64,000 bases of DNA from Deltaproteobacteria bacterium (GTDB taxonomy: Bacteria; Myxococcota_A; UBA796; UBA2385): contig JAGYJW010000029.1 in NCBI GenBank assembly GCA_018401435.1, positions 27,211-91,210 on the forward strand. Reading direction: 5' to 3'. Of the stretch, positions 11,207 to 20,930 are shown piece after piece. Below the pieces are notes generated by a model. That model searched no databases. It saw nothing but the letters and a program-made list of their open reading frames with translations, and had not been told where the DNA came from. How positions within the stretch are numbered: the stretch's first letter is position 1; each line of letters opens with the position of its first letter. The translations under genes were made by a program, and so were the position numbers.

Positions 11207-13164
11207 TCCGGGTCGCAGGGGCCATCACAGTAATTCTGCGTGCTGCCCGTCTCGAGGAATTCCAGCGAGGTCTGGAAGAGGGGCAAGGACTCGCCCACCC
11301 GACCGTGGGGATCCCGGCCCTCGGTCGCCGGGACATTCTCGATGGGCTCGGTGGTCTCGCCAAAGTCCACCTCAACCAGGGCCGACCCGGTGTGGGCGCC
11401 GCTCACCGTCTCGAGGCCCCAGATCTCGCGGTTGGCTGCGCCCAGCTGCACCGCGTCGCCGATGGTGCGCGCCATCAGGTGGGCCGCCAGGGTGGTGACC
11501 TGGTGATCGCCGATGGCGGCGAGCATCAGCACGTCGCGAGACTGGCTGCCGGGCAGGGGGTCGTGCAGGTAGCGCGTATATCCCGAGGGTTCGGCCCGAT
11601 CCCAGAGCAGCTGCACCAGGCCGATGAGCAGGGGCAGATCCAGCCCGCCCGGAAAGTTGGGCCGCAACACGGCCTGGTACTCTTCAAAGTTGACGCTGCG
11701 TTCCAGCATCAACGAGTAGGCCTGCCCGGGGACCCCCAGCACTCCGCGGGGAATGTCGGGGGTGAGGGTCATATAGGTGGCCCCGTAGATGCCGCCCTGG
11801 CTGCCGCCATAGAAGTAGAGGCGGCTGGGGTCGAGGGGGGCGTGGCCCCCAATCTGCAGAGAGGGATCCTGGTTGAGGGGGCCCACAGTGGTGCGCAAGC
11901 CCACGATGAAGTTGGCCATGGCCTGGTGCAAGCCATCGGGGATGGCCTGGAAGTTGTGGAGCTGCCCGCTGGCGAGGGTGCCGATGACCACTACCGTGTC
12001 GTTGTGGGAGAAGCCCGTCCAGTCCATGCCCAGCAGGGCGAGGTTGGCCTCGGCCGCAAAGGCCTGCACCTCGTCATTCCAGAGCACCTCCTGCCCCGAA
12101 CCCAGCATGCCATGGCCATACTGCAGCACGCCGGCAGGCGCCTCCGCGGCGGAGCTGGGAATCAGCAGCCAGAAGGGGTATTCGGCGGTGCCATTCTGCG
12201 CGGGCAAGCCGTCGCTGCCCCGATGCAACAGGCTGCCGGCACGGGCGCCTTCCAGGAAGAGGGGCACCGTCACGACGCCTTCCACCCGGAAGGCGAAGCC
12301 GGGGAAGGCCTCGGGGTCCGCATCCAGCCGGTCGATGCGAAACCCAAGCGATTCTGTGGACGACCAGTCACGGGCCAGATCCCGCACCCGCACCATGTCT
12401 GCGGTGGTGTCTTGGGTGCTGGCCACGGTGAAGGTCCAGGCCAGCTGCAGATCCGACCGGTCCACCCCGGCGGTCTCGAGCTGGTCGAAGAGCCGCGCAT
12501 AGTCGCCGCGACGGGCGTCGACGCTGGCATCGTCGAAGAAGAGGCCATCGCGCAAGGCCGCGAAAGCAGGGGAGGGGGCCAGGGCCTGGCCCTCGGCGTC
12601 CACCACATGGCGGATCGCCACCCCGTAGCGGCCCCCGGGCCGCAGGCCGACCACCGGCCGCATCATGAAGGCCTGCAATGCAGCGTCGGGGGTGTTGGCG
12701 TCCAGCTCGGCCCAGTGGGGCACGCGCTCCCCGGTGTCGAGATCGAGGATCACCGTGGGCGAGGCCGCCAACAGCGAGTCGCCGATGTGCAGGGGATCGG
12801 CCAGGCCGGTGGTGGTGGCCCCGGGCAGGTGGGCGAGAATGGGCGGGCTGGGCGAGAAGCCGTCCGCCCGGTTGAAGGGGCTGGGATCGGTGTTGGCGCT
12901 GGGCATGGCCGCGCGGGTGAAGGCCAGGCGCCGCCCGGTGGGGCTGCTGGCGTCCGCCACCGTCCAGAAGTCCGAAGGGAAGGGGAAGGCGCAATAGCTG
13001 GGCACCAGGGCGTCGCAGCCATCCCCCGGCGACAGGGGATCGTAGCTGGGCTCGGTCTCGCCTGCGACATAGGCGGTATCGACCACCTCGTCGGAGCCGC
13101 CGCACGCGGCGACCAGGGCGAGGAGGGGAAGGCAGAACAGCAGCGGAAGGCGGGGAGGGTGCAT
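11203..13164 (-). CDS. Secreted alpha/beta-hydrolase-fold lipoprotein (paralogue 2)
   Basis: 653-residue lipoprotein (signal MHPPRLPLLFCLPLLALVAAC). It is collinear with the 299-2266 protein: the CAFPFPSDFWTVADASSPTG block, VILDLDTGERVPHW, an LQYGHGMLG oxyanion strand, a nucleophile elbow FYGGSQGG with Ser near 455, ETVSGAHTGSALVE as the likely His region, and a Cys-rich end YCDGPCD. The two paralogues keep both presumed catalytic elements, so both may be active but on different substrates. The stop overlaps the IPT lipoprotein start by four bases. Substrate unknown; esterase-type chemistry is inferred. Confidence 0.75.
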   Translation of the reverse strand: MHPPRLPLLFCLPLLALVAACGGSDEVVDTAYVAGETEPSYDPLSPGDGCDALVPSYCAFPFPSDFWTVADASSPTGRRLAFTRAAMPSANTDPSPFNRADGFSPSPPILAHLPGATTTGLADPLHIGDSLLAASPTVILDLDTGERVPHWAELDANTPDAALQAFMMRPVVGLRPGGRYGVAIRHVVDAEGQALAPSPAFAALRDGLFFDDASVDARRGDYARLFDQLETAGVDRSDLQLAWTFTVASTQDTTADMVRVRDLARDWSSTESLGFRIDRLDADPEAFPGFAFRVEGVVTVPLFLEGARAGSLLHRGSDGLPAQNGTAEYPFWLLIPSSAAEAPAGVLQYGHGMLGSGQEVLWNDEVQAFAAEANLALLGMDWTGFSHNDTVVVIGTLASGQLHNFQAIPDGLHQAMANFIVGLRTTVGPLNQDPSLQIGGHAPLDPSRLYFYGGSQGGIYGATYMTLTPDIPRGVLGVPGQAYSLMLERSVNFEEYQAVLRPNFPGGLDLPLLIGLVQLLWDRAEPSGYTRYLHDPLPGSQSRDVLMLAAIGDHQVTTLAAHLMARTIGDAVQLGAANREIWGLETVSGAHTGSALVEVDFGETTEPIENVPATEGRDPHGRVGESLPLFQTSLEFLETGSTQNYCDGPCDPE

Positions 13165-13287
13165 GGTCCCAGGGGAACACCGCCAGGGCCCACCGTCAAG
13201 CCGCTCGGGCGGCCGAAAGCTGCTTGCAATCGCAAAGGGGGCGTTGCTGGTCTACGCTGTCAGGGTCCCGCCTTGATTGAGGTCCGC

Positions 13288-15129
13288 ATGCAACAGCACG
13301 CCCCCCGCCAGACGGCCGAGCCCACCGCTGCTCCCTCCCCGGGGCGGCAGCCCGGTCGGCCCCAGGGCGGCGGCAACGGCTTCCGTGCAGCGATGAAGGA
13401 TTGCAAACTGCGCTGAGGTCGGCGCGACGGGGATCTCGAAGAGGCCGCCGCCGACCGCCTGGCGGAGGCCGCCCTGGGCCTGGATGGGCACCAACCAGCA
13501 GGCGCCCAACCAGGATGGCAGCGGCGCACCCGAGGCCAGCGGCCCCGTGCCCACCGCCCTGATCGCCGCCTTCTCGACGCCGTGGCCGGCTTTGACGCCG
13601 CGCGGGTGCCCGTGGTGGTGGGTGGGGCGGCCGACCAGGAGGCCAGCGCGCTGGGTGCTGAGGGCTTCGCGCGAGAAGGCGCGGTCTACCTTCGTTCCGA
13701 GGCATACTCCCCCAATAGCCAGGCGGGCTTGCGCACCCTGGCCCACGAGCTGGCCCACGTGGCCCTGGGCCATGCCCGAGGCGGCCAGCCCGTGCGGCGC
13801 CGCAGCGACGGCAGCAGCCTGCGCCAGGGCGACCGGGGCACCGCGGTCGCCAGCGTGCAGGACCAGCTGGTGCGCCTGGGCTACATGACGGCGGCCCAGA
13901 AGGCCACGGGTCCGGGGACCTTCGGCCCCATGACCCACGCGGCGGTGGTGCGCTTCCAAGCCGCCAACAACCTGAGGCGCGACGGCGTCGTGGGGCCCCG
14001 CACCCGCACGGCTCCCACAACGCGGTCGCCGCCTGCGCCACGCCGGCCCCGAGCGGCGAGACCACGGGCGCGAGGCGGCAGCAGCGCCCAGGGTCCAGCG
14101 CGGCGACAGCGCTGCGGTCCAGCGCCTGCAGAGCCTGCGCTGGTGCAGACCGGCTATATGACCGCCACCCAGGCCGCGACCGGCCCTGGGGTCTTCGGGC
14201 CCCTGACCCAGCGCTCGGTGCTGGCCTTCCAGGCCGACCAGCGCCTGTCTGCGGACGGGGTGGTGGGCCCCCGCACCTGGGCCGCCCTCGAAGCCGCCGC
14301 CCGCAACCACAGCAACCGCCCGGCCAACTCCGGCAGCGGCGCCCAATCCAACGCCGCCCTCACGGGGCGCCCCGCGCTGCGGGAAGGCGACGAGGGCGTG
14401 CTGGTGAAGGCGCTGCAGCGCCTGCTCAACCAGCATGGCGGGAGCCTGGGGCTGGACGGTGAGTTCGGTCCCGTCACTGCACGCAATGTACGCGCCTTTC
14501 AGCAGGCCAACGGGCTCACCGCCGACGGCATCGTGGGGCTGGCCACGGCCCGACTCAACAGTGGGTCGGCCAGCCGCTACACCTTGTCTTCGGGCGGCGG
14601 GGGCAGCAGCAGCACCGGAACGAGCGCCCCCCCCACCGGCAACGCCAACTACGATGTGGACGACGCCGATCCCAAGAATATCCTCAACCAGAGCAACCTG
14701 AACCCCACGGTCAAGGCCCTGGCGGTGCGCACCATCGAGTCCATGCAGGCCCAGGGCTACGCGCCCTACCTCTTCGAAGGCCACCGCACGATGGAGCGGC
14801 AGAACAGCCTCTATGCCCAGGGGCGCACCGCCCCCGGCAGCGTCGTCACCTATGTGCGCGGGGGCGGATCCTGGCACAACTATGGGCTGGCGGTGGACAT
14901 CGTCTTCTGGGATCGCAGCCACAGCGGCCCGTCCTGGGGGGCGCCGTCCAGCCACTGGGCCGCCCTGGGCCGGGCGGGCAAGGCCGCCGGCTTCACCCGG
15001 TGGATGGGCGACACCGGCTGGGACCAGGCCCACTTCGAGCACCACCCCAAGTGGGGCAACAGTTGCAGCAACCTGCTGTCCACCTACAACTCGGGCGGCT
15101 TCCAGGCGGTCTGGGACAGGGCGATCTGA
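13288..15129 (+). CDS. eCIS-core (DUF4157) / peptidoglycan-binding / M15 peptidase protein, frameshifted
   Basis: The clean part is frame 1 from about 13582 to a TGA at 15127-15129. It reads LRTLAHELAHVALGHARGG, the HELAH zinc motif of DUF4157 (eCIS core). Peptidoglycan-binding modules follow (GTFGPMTHAAVVRFQ; GVFGPLTQRSVLAFQ; GEFGPVTARNVRAFQ, each ending in DGxVG). Last comes an M15-type DD- or L-Ala-D-Glu-peptidase (SWHNYGLAVDIVFWD and TGWDQAHFEHHP carry the zinc His/Asp pattern). The N-terminus is probably the ATG at 13288. The expected LEEAAADRLAEAAL block sits in frame after a TGA at 13414, and neighbouring frames supply the missing link, so an indel is likely near 13430. Another out-of-frame patch spans about 14010-14140. 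Probably a secreted cell-wall-cutting cargo or effector. Confidence 0.65.
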
Positions 15130-15141
15130 GGGCGGAGGCCT

Positions 15142-18100
15142 TCAGAAACGCCGGGCCAACGCGCTGATGCGTTGGGCCAGGCGCGCCTCGGGCCGCAGGT
15201 CGAAGTCCCGCACCAGGGCCTGGGCAGACATCAGGGCGGCCTCGGCGCCGGCGCGGTTGCGGGCCATCAGCTCGATCTCCACCTGCTCCAGCAGCACCTC
15301 GACCGCGCTGGCCTTGTCGTCCTGCTCGCGAACCAGCGCCAGGGCCTCGTCGATGCGGGCCCGGGCCTCGGGCAGCTGGCTGCGCTGGGCCTGCAGGCGA
15401 CCCAGCCGGGCCAGGAAGACGGCCTCCTGCCGGAAGCCCACCGACCGCAGCAGGTCCACCGCCTGTTGGAGCAGGCGGGCGGCCTCGTCGTCAAAGCCCT
15501 CCTCCAGCTCGATCTCGCCCAGGCGACCCAGCTGGTGCCCCTCCCAGGGCTTGTTGCGGGTGCGGCGGTGCAGGTCGAGGGCCAGCAGGCCGAGACGCCG
15601 GGCCTCCGCCGTGTCCCCCAGGGCCAGGGCCAGCTCGGCCCGGCGGCCCAGGACCACCGCCTCGCTGCGCTGGTTGCCGGTCTCGCGGTGCCGGGCCTCG
15701 GCCGCGGTGAGCCGGCGGGTCGCGTCATTGAAGCGGCCTTGCAGCAAATCCAAGCTGCCCAAGGCGCCCAGGGTGACCCCCTCGGCCAGGCGGTTGCCCA
15801 CCTCCCCATGCAAGGCCAGGGCCGTGACCAGGTGAGCCCGGCTTGACGCGACGCGCCCGCGATCGCCGTCCAGGTTGCCCAGGTTGAGGAGGACGATGGC
15901 TTCAAAGCGCCGGTCGCCCATCTCGCGGTGCAATTCCAAGGCTTCCAGGTAGAATCGCTCCGATTCGTCGTATCGACCCTGCCAGTAGCGCAACACCCCA
16001 AGATTGGAGAGGGCCATGCCTTGGGCCCGCCGGTCGCCAATGCGCTTGGCCAACTCAATGGCCTGGCCATGGTGGGCCTCGCCATCGGCCCAGCGCCCCC
16101 AGCGCAGCTCGTGGTTGGCCAGCTGGGCGAGCACCCGGGCCTCGCCCCGGCGATCGCCCACCTCGACAAAGAGGGCCAAGGCGTCGGCCAGCGCGCTGGC
16201 GGCCGGGCCATCCTCGGCGTTGAAGGACCGGAAGTCTCCCTCTTGGGAGAGGATCTCGGCGCGATCCCGCGGCAGCAGGGGCAAGGTGGCCCGCAGGCCC
16301 CCCAGCAGGTCGATGGCGGCCTTGAGCGGGCCCACGAGGTCAAAGACCCGGGCTGCGGCCAGGGCGGCGGGCACCGCCTGCTTTGCATCCCCCCGCGCCA
16401 TGGCGCGGCGCGCGGCCGCCACCAGGTTGTCTTGCTCCTCCCAGAGCACCGCCCGCCGGGCTCCGGCCCCGTGGTGGTGCAGGACCTCCAGGGCGTCGGC
16501 ATGCCCAAAGCGGGCGAAGAAGGCGCCATGACGGAGCTCGCAGGCTGCACGATCCTCCCCCAGCTGCTCGGCGGCAAAGGCCTGCACGGCCACCAGCAGC
16601 CCGAAGCGGGAGGAGCCGGTGCGCGGCCCCTTGCCCACCCGCACCAGGCTCTTGTCCACCAGCTCGGCCAGGGCCTCCTCGACCAGGGGGGCCGCGGGCC
16701 AGGGCGACAGATCGATGACCGCCTCGGCCGCCTCGATGGAGAAGCCGCCTTCGAATACGCTGATCTGGGCGAGGGCCGCGCGCTCCCAAGGGGCCAGCAG
16801 CTCCCAGCTCCACTGGATGGTGGCGTGCAGGGTGCGGTGCCGGGCCGGCAGCTCGGCCGAGCGGCTGGCCAGGCCATGAAAGCTGCCCCAGCGCGCCAGC
16901 AGCTGGGCGGGGCCAGCAGGCGGGGCCCGCCGTGGCCAGCTCCGATGCCCAGGGGCAGCCTTGTCCAGAGCAGCCAGGGCCTGGATGTCGGCGGCATCGG
17001 CGGGCTGGACCGGCGCCGGCGGCCTCGTCTGATCAATGAAAAGGGCCACTCCAGGCTCGATGTCGAGGGGACGCAGGGGATGCTGGCGCTCGCCGCGCAG
17101 GCGCAGGGGTTCGCGGCTGGTCACCAGGAAGCAGGCCTGGGGCGCGTCGTTGAGCCAGGCGCCAACCGTCTCCTGGGCGGCGCCCACCACCTGCTCGAAG
17201 TTGTCGAGCACGAAGAGGGCCCGGCCCCGGCCCACCAGGGCGGCACCCAGCTTGCCGGGCGCGTCTCGCCGAGGGGCACATCCAGGGCCCGCGCGACCGC
17301 CCGGCGCAGGGCGTCGGCATCCCGGGCCTCGGCCAGATCGCAGAACCAGGCGCCCCCGGGCCAGGCCCCCGCCCGGGACCGGGCCAGCTCCACCGACAGG
17401 CGGGTCTTGCCCGTGCCGCCCATGCCCAGCAGGGTGACCAGGCGGGCGCCCTCGTCGAAGTGGGCGGCCACCGCAGCCAGGTCGGCGTCTCGTCCAAAGA
17501 AGCGATCGCGCCGTGGCGGCAGGTTGTGCCGCGGCAGCTCGACATCCAGGGTGGACGAGGAGCCGGTCTCGGGCGCCAGGGTGGGGGGCACGTCCAGCTT
17601 GCCCACCGGGGGCGAATTTTCGGGCGATCCCATCGAGCGCAGGCGCCAGGCCGCCCGGTAGAGATCGCCCTGGGGGCCCAGGGCGTCGGAGTCGCCGGGG
17701 AGGCCGCCAGCGCTCGGCCAGGGCCCGGGCCGAGGGCAGGCGCCCGTCGGTGGGTGGCCAGCGGGACTCGGCCAGGGCGCGATCTTCGCCGTCCAGGGCC
17801 ATCCAGCCGCGGGGCCGCCCGCCAGGCCCGGCGCAGCTCGGGGATGGACGCGCCGGCAAAGGGCCTGCGGCCGGTGCGCAGCTCCACCCACAGCACGCCC
17901 AGGGCGTAGAGGTCGGCGCGGGCGTCCACCTGGGCCGCGTCTTGAAGCTGCTCGGGCGCGGCATAGCCGGGGGTGCCCACCGCCACCCCGTCCAGGGTGT
18001 CGGCCTCGCCGGCCTCGTCGGCCTTGACCAGCCCGAAGTCGGCGATTCGGGGGGTCAGCCGGTCCCGCGACAGGTCGAGGAGCACATTGCCGGGCTTGAG

Positions 18101-18493
18101 GTCCCGGTGCACCAGGCCCTGGGCGTGGGCGTGGGCCACGGCATCCACCAGGGCGCGCATCAGGGCGATGCTCTCGGCGCGGCTGGGCCGGTGCGCACCC
18201 AGCAGCCCATGCAGGCTGGGCCCGTCCACCAGGGGCAGGATCAGCCCGGGGCGCCCACCCACGTCCAACACGTCGAGAACAGGCAGCAGGCCTTCGTGAT
18301 CGAGCAGCGCCTGTACCTTGCCCTCGGTCAGCAGGCGCTGTTGGGCCTGCAAGTCGCCCCGGTGCAGGATCTTGAGGGCCCGGCGCACCCCCAACAGGCG
18401 GTGCCGCACCCGCCAGACCGTGGCCATGCCCCCGCGGCCGAGGAGATCCTCGACCAGGTAGCGATCGACCGCCGTGCCGGGAACCAGGTGCAT
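15142..18493 (-). CDS. Ser/Thr kinase - AAA ATPase - TPR regulator, frameshifted
   Basis: Start MHLVPGTAVDRYLVEDLLGRGGMATVW. The kinase domain is complete to about residue 225, with GRGGMA glycine loop, RRALKIL lysine, VHRDLKPGN catalytic loop, IADFGLVK and the PGYAAPEQ region. Downstream, FFGRDADLAAVAAHF and the P-loop GMGGTGKT (about 17410) lie in a second frame. ALFVLDNFEQVV (Walker B, about 17215) and the TPR array to the stop lie in a third. TPR motifs such as ALSNLGVLRYWQGRYDESERF recur about eight times. This matches the kinase/NACHT-like ATPase/TPR signalling proteins of myxobacteria and actinobacteria. At least three frame changes are needed over ~1,110 codons. Only 34 bases separate it from the methyltransferase upstream, so it may end the spike/PAAR operon. 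Confidence 0.65.
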
Positions 18494-18527
18494 CGCCCCA
18501 GGCTAACCCTGCGCGCCCGGGTGCGGA

Positions 18528-19601
18528 TCAGGGGGCGGGCGCGTCAGGGGCGCAGGCCCGGGCGGCGAGCAGGTGGGCCTCGTAGAGGGTGCGGGAGCGG
18601 CTGTAGCTGCGCACCTCCCAGGGCACCCGCGGGCGCTCGGCTTGCAGGCGCAGGCCGGTCACTTCGGGCTGCAGCAGGCGGCGCATGCGCTCGACCGGAT
18701 CGCCCCGATCCTCCCCCCGCTGGCTGTGTCCACCGATCCAGCCCTGGATGGTCGTGGCGCTGGGCGCCCAGTCATAGGGCGTGGCCAGCAGGGTCAGGCC
18801 CTCGGGGGCCAGCACCCGCCCCAGGGACTGCAGGTGGGCGAAGGGGTCGGGCAGGCAGTCGATCAGGTTGAAGCTGGTGATCGTCTGCAAGCCGCCGTCG
18901 CGGAAGGGCAGGGCCGCCGCGTCGCAGGCCCAGAAGTCGACCTGCTCGGCCTGGGGCACCGGCACCGCGTGATCACGGCGATCAAAGGCCACACCCACCC
19001 GGCGGCGCGGGTAGCTCACCCGGCCGGAGCGCAGCACCTGACCCGCCAGCCGCAGCATGGACAGGTTGAGGTCCAGGCCCACCACCAGGCCGCCCGTGGC
19101 TGCGGCCAGCTCGAAGCTGTTGCGCCCCACCGAGCAGCCCAGGTCGATGGCCAGCCCGCCCGGAAGGGGGGGGGCCAGGTCGTAGGCCAGGGCGCCCAGG
19201 CGTGCGATCGCCCCCGACCCCTCCCAGGGATCGGGGTCATATTCGCCCCAGTGATCCACCGCGTAGTGGCTGAGGTGGCGGCGCACCGTGTCGAATTCCG
19301 ACCCGGGGCCGCAGCAGTCGCCCACCAGGCTCTCGAGGTCGGGGTGCAGATCCTCGCGCATCATCAGGCCCAGCACCTGCCCCGAGATCTGGTCGCGAAT
19401 CTGCGCCAGCAGCAGGGGGATGCCGTCCAAGATGGGAAATTCGCGCTGGCAGGCCAGATTGGGGCAACGCAACATGCCTTGCAACACATGGCCGTCGCGC
19501 TCGGCGTAGATTGCCTCCAGCACGATGCTCTGCTCGCCATCGCCCCGCAAGCGACAGGCGGGACAGACCGGCCCGAAGGCCTCGAGGTGACCGATGCGCA
19601 C
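18528..19601 (-). CDS. SAM-dependent methyltransferase with N-terminal Trm112-like zinc finger
   Basis: 357-residue cytoplasmic protein. The N-terminus has two Cys pairs (CPAC near residue 13 and CPNLAC near 46) followed by FPILDGIPLLL, the hallmark of Trm112/YcaR-like zinc-binding domains. Residues ~145-290 form a class I methyltransferase: motif I IDLGCSVGRNSFELA, acidic motif II GLDLNLSMLRLA, then ACDAAALPFRDG and SFNLIDCLPDP. The start lies six bases after the PAAR gene stop, so the genes are co-transcribed. The substrate is unknown. Similar Zn-finger methyltransferases modify small molecules or lipids; an effector-linked role is inferred only from neighbours. Confidence 0.8.
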   Translation of the reverse strand: MRIGHLEAFGPVCPACRLRGDGEQSIVLEAIYAERDGHVLQGMLRCPNLACQREFPILDGIPLLLAQIRDQISGQVLGLMMREDLHPDLESLVGDCCGPGSEFDTVRRHLSHYAVDHWGEYDPDPWEGSGAIARLGALAYDLAPPLPGGLAIDLGCSVGRNSFELAAATGGLVVGLDLNLSMLRLAGQVLRSGRVSYPRRRVGVAFDRRDHAVPVPQAEQVDFWACDAAALPFRDGGLQTITSFNLIDCLPDPFAHLQSLGRVLAPEGLTLLATPYDWAPSATTIQGWIGGHSQRGEDRGDPVERMRRLLQPEVTGLRLQAERPRVPWEVRSYSRSRTLYEAHLLAARACAPDAPAP

Positions 19602-19607
19602 GCCGGC

Positions 19608-19994
19608 TCAGCCGTTGATGATGACGGTGGGGCAGCCCGGCGGCAGGATCTTGCCCACCGGCGAGGGGATGGGCGCCACACAGGAGGTGTGCTTGGTCAG
19701 ATCGTTGACCCGGGCCGCCGGCTTGTTGGTGATCATCACCGTGGTCGAACCCATGGCGATCTGACCGGGCCCATTGGGCACACAGCTGGGCAGCGCGCAG
19801 GGGGCCGAGTTGTCGTTGAGGATGGCCGCCGGCATATTGCCGATCAGCACCGTGGCGGCCCCAGGGCCGATGATGGCCAGGGGCAAGGCGGGATGCGGCG
19901 CGGGCGTGGGCACGGGGGCCGGCGGGTGGATGGGCGCGTGGCAGTGCGGCGCATCCTGCTTCATCATGTCGCCGACGCGGGCAGCTGCGGGCAT
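19608..19994 (-). CDS. PAAR-domain spike-tip protein
   Basis: 128-residue protein starting MPAAARVGDMMKQD. The PAAR pattern is clear: AARVGD at the start, a Cys/His cluster (APHCHAPIHPP), repeated short beta strands with Gly turns (VLIGNMPAAILND, VMITNKPAARVND), a second cluster KHTSC and the final GCPTVIING. Such proteins cap the VgrG/gp5 needle of type VI or other contractile injection systems with a zinc-bound cone. The frame extends upstream to 20255 without sense. It lies 49 bases after the spike-like gene and six bases before the methyltransferase. No sheath, baseplate or ClpV gene is in the window, so it belongs to a satellite cluster. Confidence 0.85.
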   Translation of the reverse strand: MPAAARVGDMMKQDAPHCHAPIHPPAPVPTPAPHPALPLAIIGPGAATVLIGNMPAAILNDNSAPCALPSCVPNGPGQIAMGSTTVMITNKPAARVNDLTKHTSCVAPIPSPVGKILPPGCPTVIING

Positions 19995-20043
19995 GGGGGC
20001 CTCGGGTCCGTCCAATCGGTGGACGGCGGGACAGGGGTGCGGA

Positions 20044-20424
20044 TCAGTTGAGGTGGATGACCGCGCCGACCACGCGCACATCGCCCTCGGCGGTGATCGC
20101 CGTATCGGCCTCGGAGCGCAGATCGATGCGACCGCCGGCCTCAAGCTGCATGTCTTCGGTGGCGCGAATCCGCACCTGGCGGGCGGACAGGTCCAGCTGA
20201 TCGGCCCCGCGCAGGCTGATGCGCGCCACGGGCATGCGCAGCACCGGGCCCTCATCCGTGAGGATCACCTGCAGCTCCACCGCGCCATCGCGGCCCACCA
20301 GCACCAGCTCCTCGCGCTCGGCATCGGTCCGGATCGAGATCTGGCGCCCCGATGGAAGATCGCAGTGCACGTCGGCCTGTCCGGCGTCAACGGTGGTGAT
20401 GTGCAGGTGAGGCTCGTGGGACAT
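20044..20424 (-). CDS. VgrG/gp5-type beta-helix spike-like protein (small)
   Basis: 126-residue protein beginning MSHEPHLHITTVDAG; GGAG sits before the ATG. The C-terminal half is a run of short strands of the kind seen in VgrG/gp5 needle domains (ISLRGADQLDLSA, VRIRATEDMQLEA, RIDLRSEADTAIT, EGDVRVVGAVIHL). The N-terminal half is a small beta domain without a recognised fold. It is much shorter than full VgrG, so it is either a detached needle segment or an adaptor that carries the PAAR tip encoded next. The frame opens upstream to 20619, but a signal-less Pro/Arg-rich extension is unlikely. Pairing with PAAR supports a contractile-injection role. Confidence 0.6.
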   Translation of the reverse strand: MSHEPHLHITTVDAGQADVHCDLPSGRQISIRTDAEREELVLVGRDGAVELQVILTDEGPVLRMPVARISLRGADQLDLSARQVRIRATEDMQLEAGGRIDLRSEADTAITAEGDVRVVGAVIHLN

Positions 20425-20633
20425 CGGGGGCTCCAGGGAAGCAGCAAGGGCAGCATAGGCGTCGGCGAAGCGGGGGGCAATCCGTCGGCGCACCGAGTCC
20501 ACCCATGGATTTTTTCGCCCCGGGTCTTCCCATTGCCGGGCGTCAAGGGTTAATGGTGCGCCGTTCCCGGAAGGAACCTCTGCCTTCCGAAGCCCCCTGC
20601 CCATTTCCGGGCCGTTCATGGATGGAGACCAAC

Positions 20634-20930
20634 ATGACCTTCAACCGCTTCGCCGTTCTCGCCAGCCTCGTCCTCGCCACCGCTTGCAGCTCCAAGGCTG
20701 CTTGCGAGGACTACGTGGCCGCTCTCGGCACCTGCGCCTCCGAGGCCGCTGGCGGCGACACCGGCTTCACCGTCGACGCCGACGGTGTCTGTGACACCGA
20801 CGCTGCCGCCGAGTACGCGAAGGCCGACTACAACTGCGCCACCGACGCCCTCGAAGGCGGCGACTGCAGCACCCCCGAAGGCTACCTGGCCGCCGTGGCC
20901 GAGGCCGCTGCCTGCTTCACCGCCGAGTAA
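20634..20930 (+). CDS. Small Cys-rich lipoprotein
   Basis: 98 residues. Signal MTFNRFAVLASLVLATAC with the lipobox Cys at 18. An alternative ATG four codons upstream (20622) also fits. The mature chain has five further Cys (KAACEDY, LGTCAS, GVCDTD, YNCATD, GDCSTP) and a last one in AACFTAE. It is acidic and Ala-rich, like the small secreted Cys lipoproteins common in myxobacterial genomes. No enzyme motif. Codon usage favours GCT/GTC/CTC more than its neighbours, a mild bias that may reflect high expression. Its last 49 bases overlap the 3' end of the convergent membrane-protein gene. Confidence 0.7.
   Translation: MTFNRFAVLASLVLATACSSKAACEDYVAALGTCASEAAGGDTGFTVDADGVCDTDAAAEYAKADYNCATDALEGGDCSTPEGYLAAVAEAAACFTAE

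Noticed and set aside
13252..15045. 597-codon minus-strand frame opposite the eCIS/M15 gene
   Set aside because: The plus strand has zinc-peptidase and PG-binding motifs in order; the minus frame is low-complexity.
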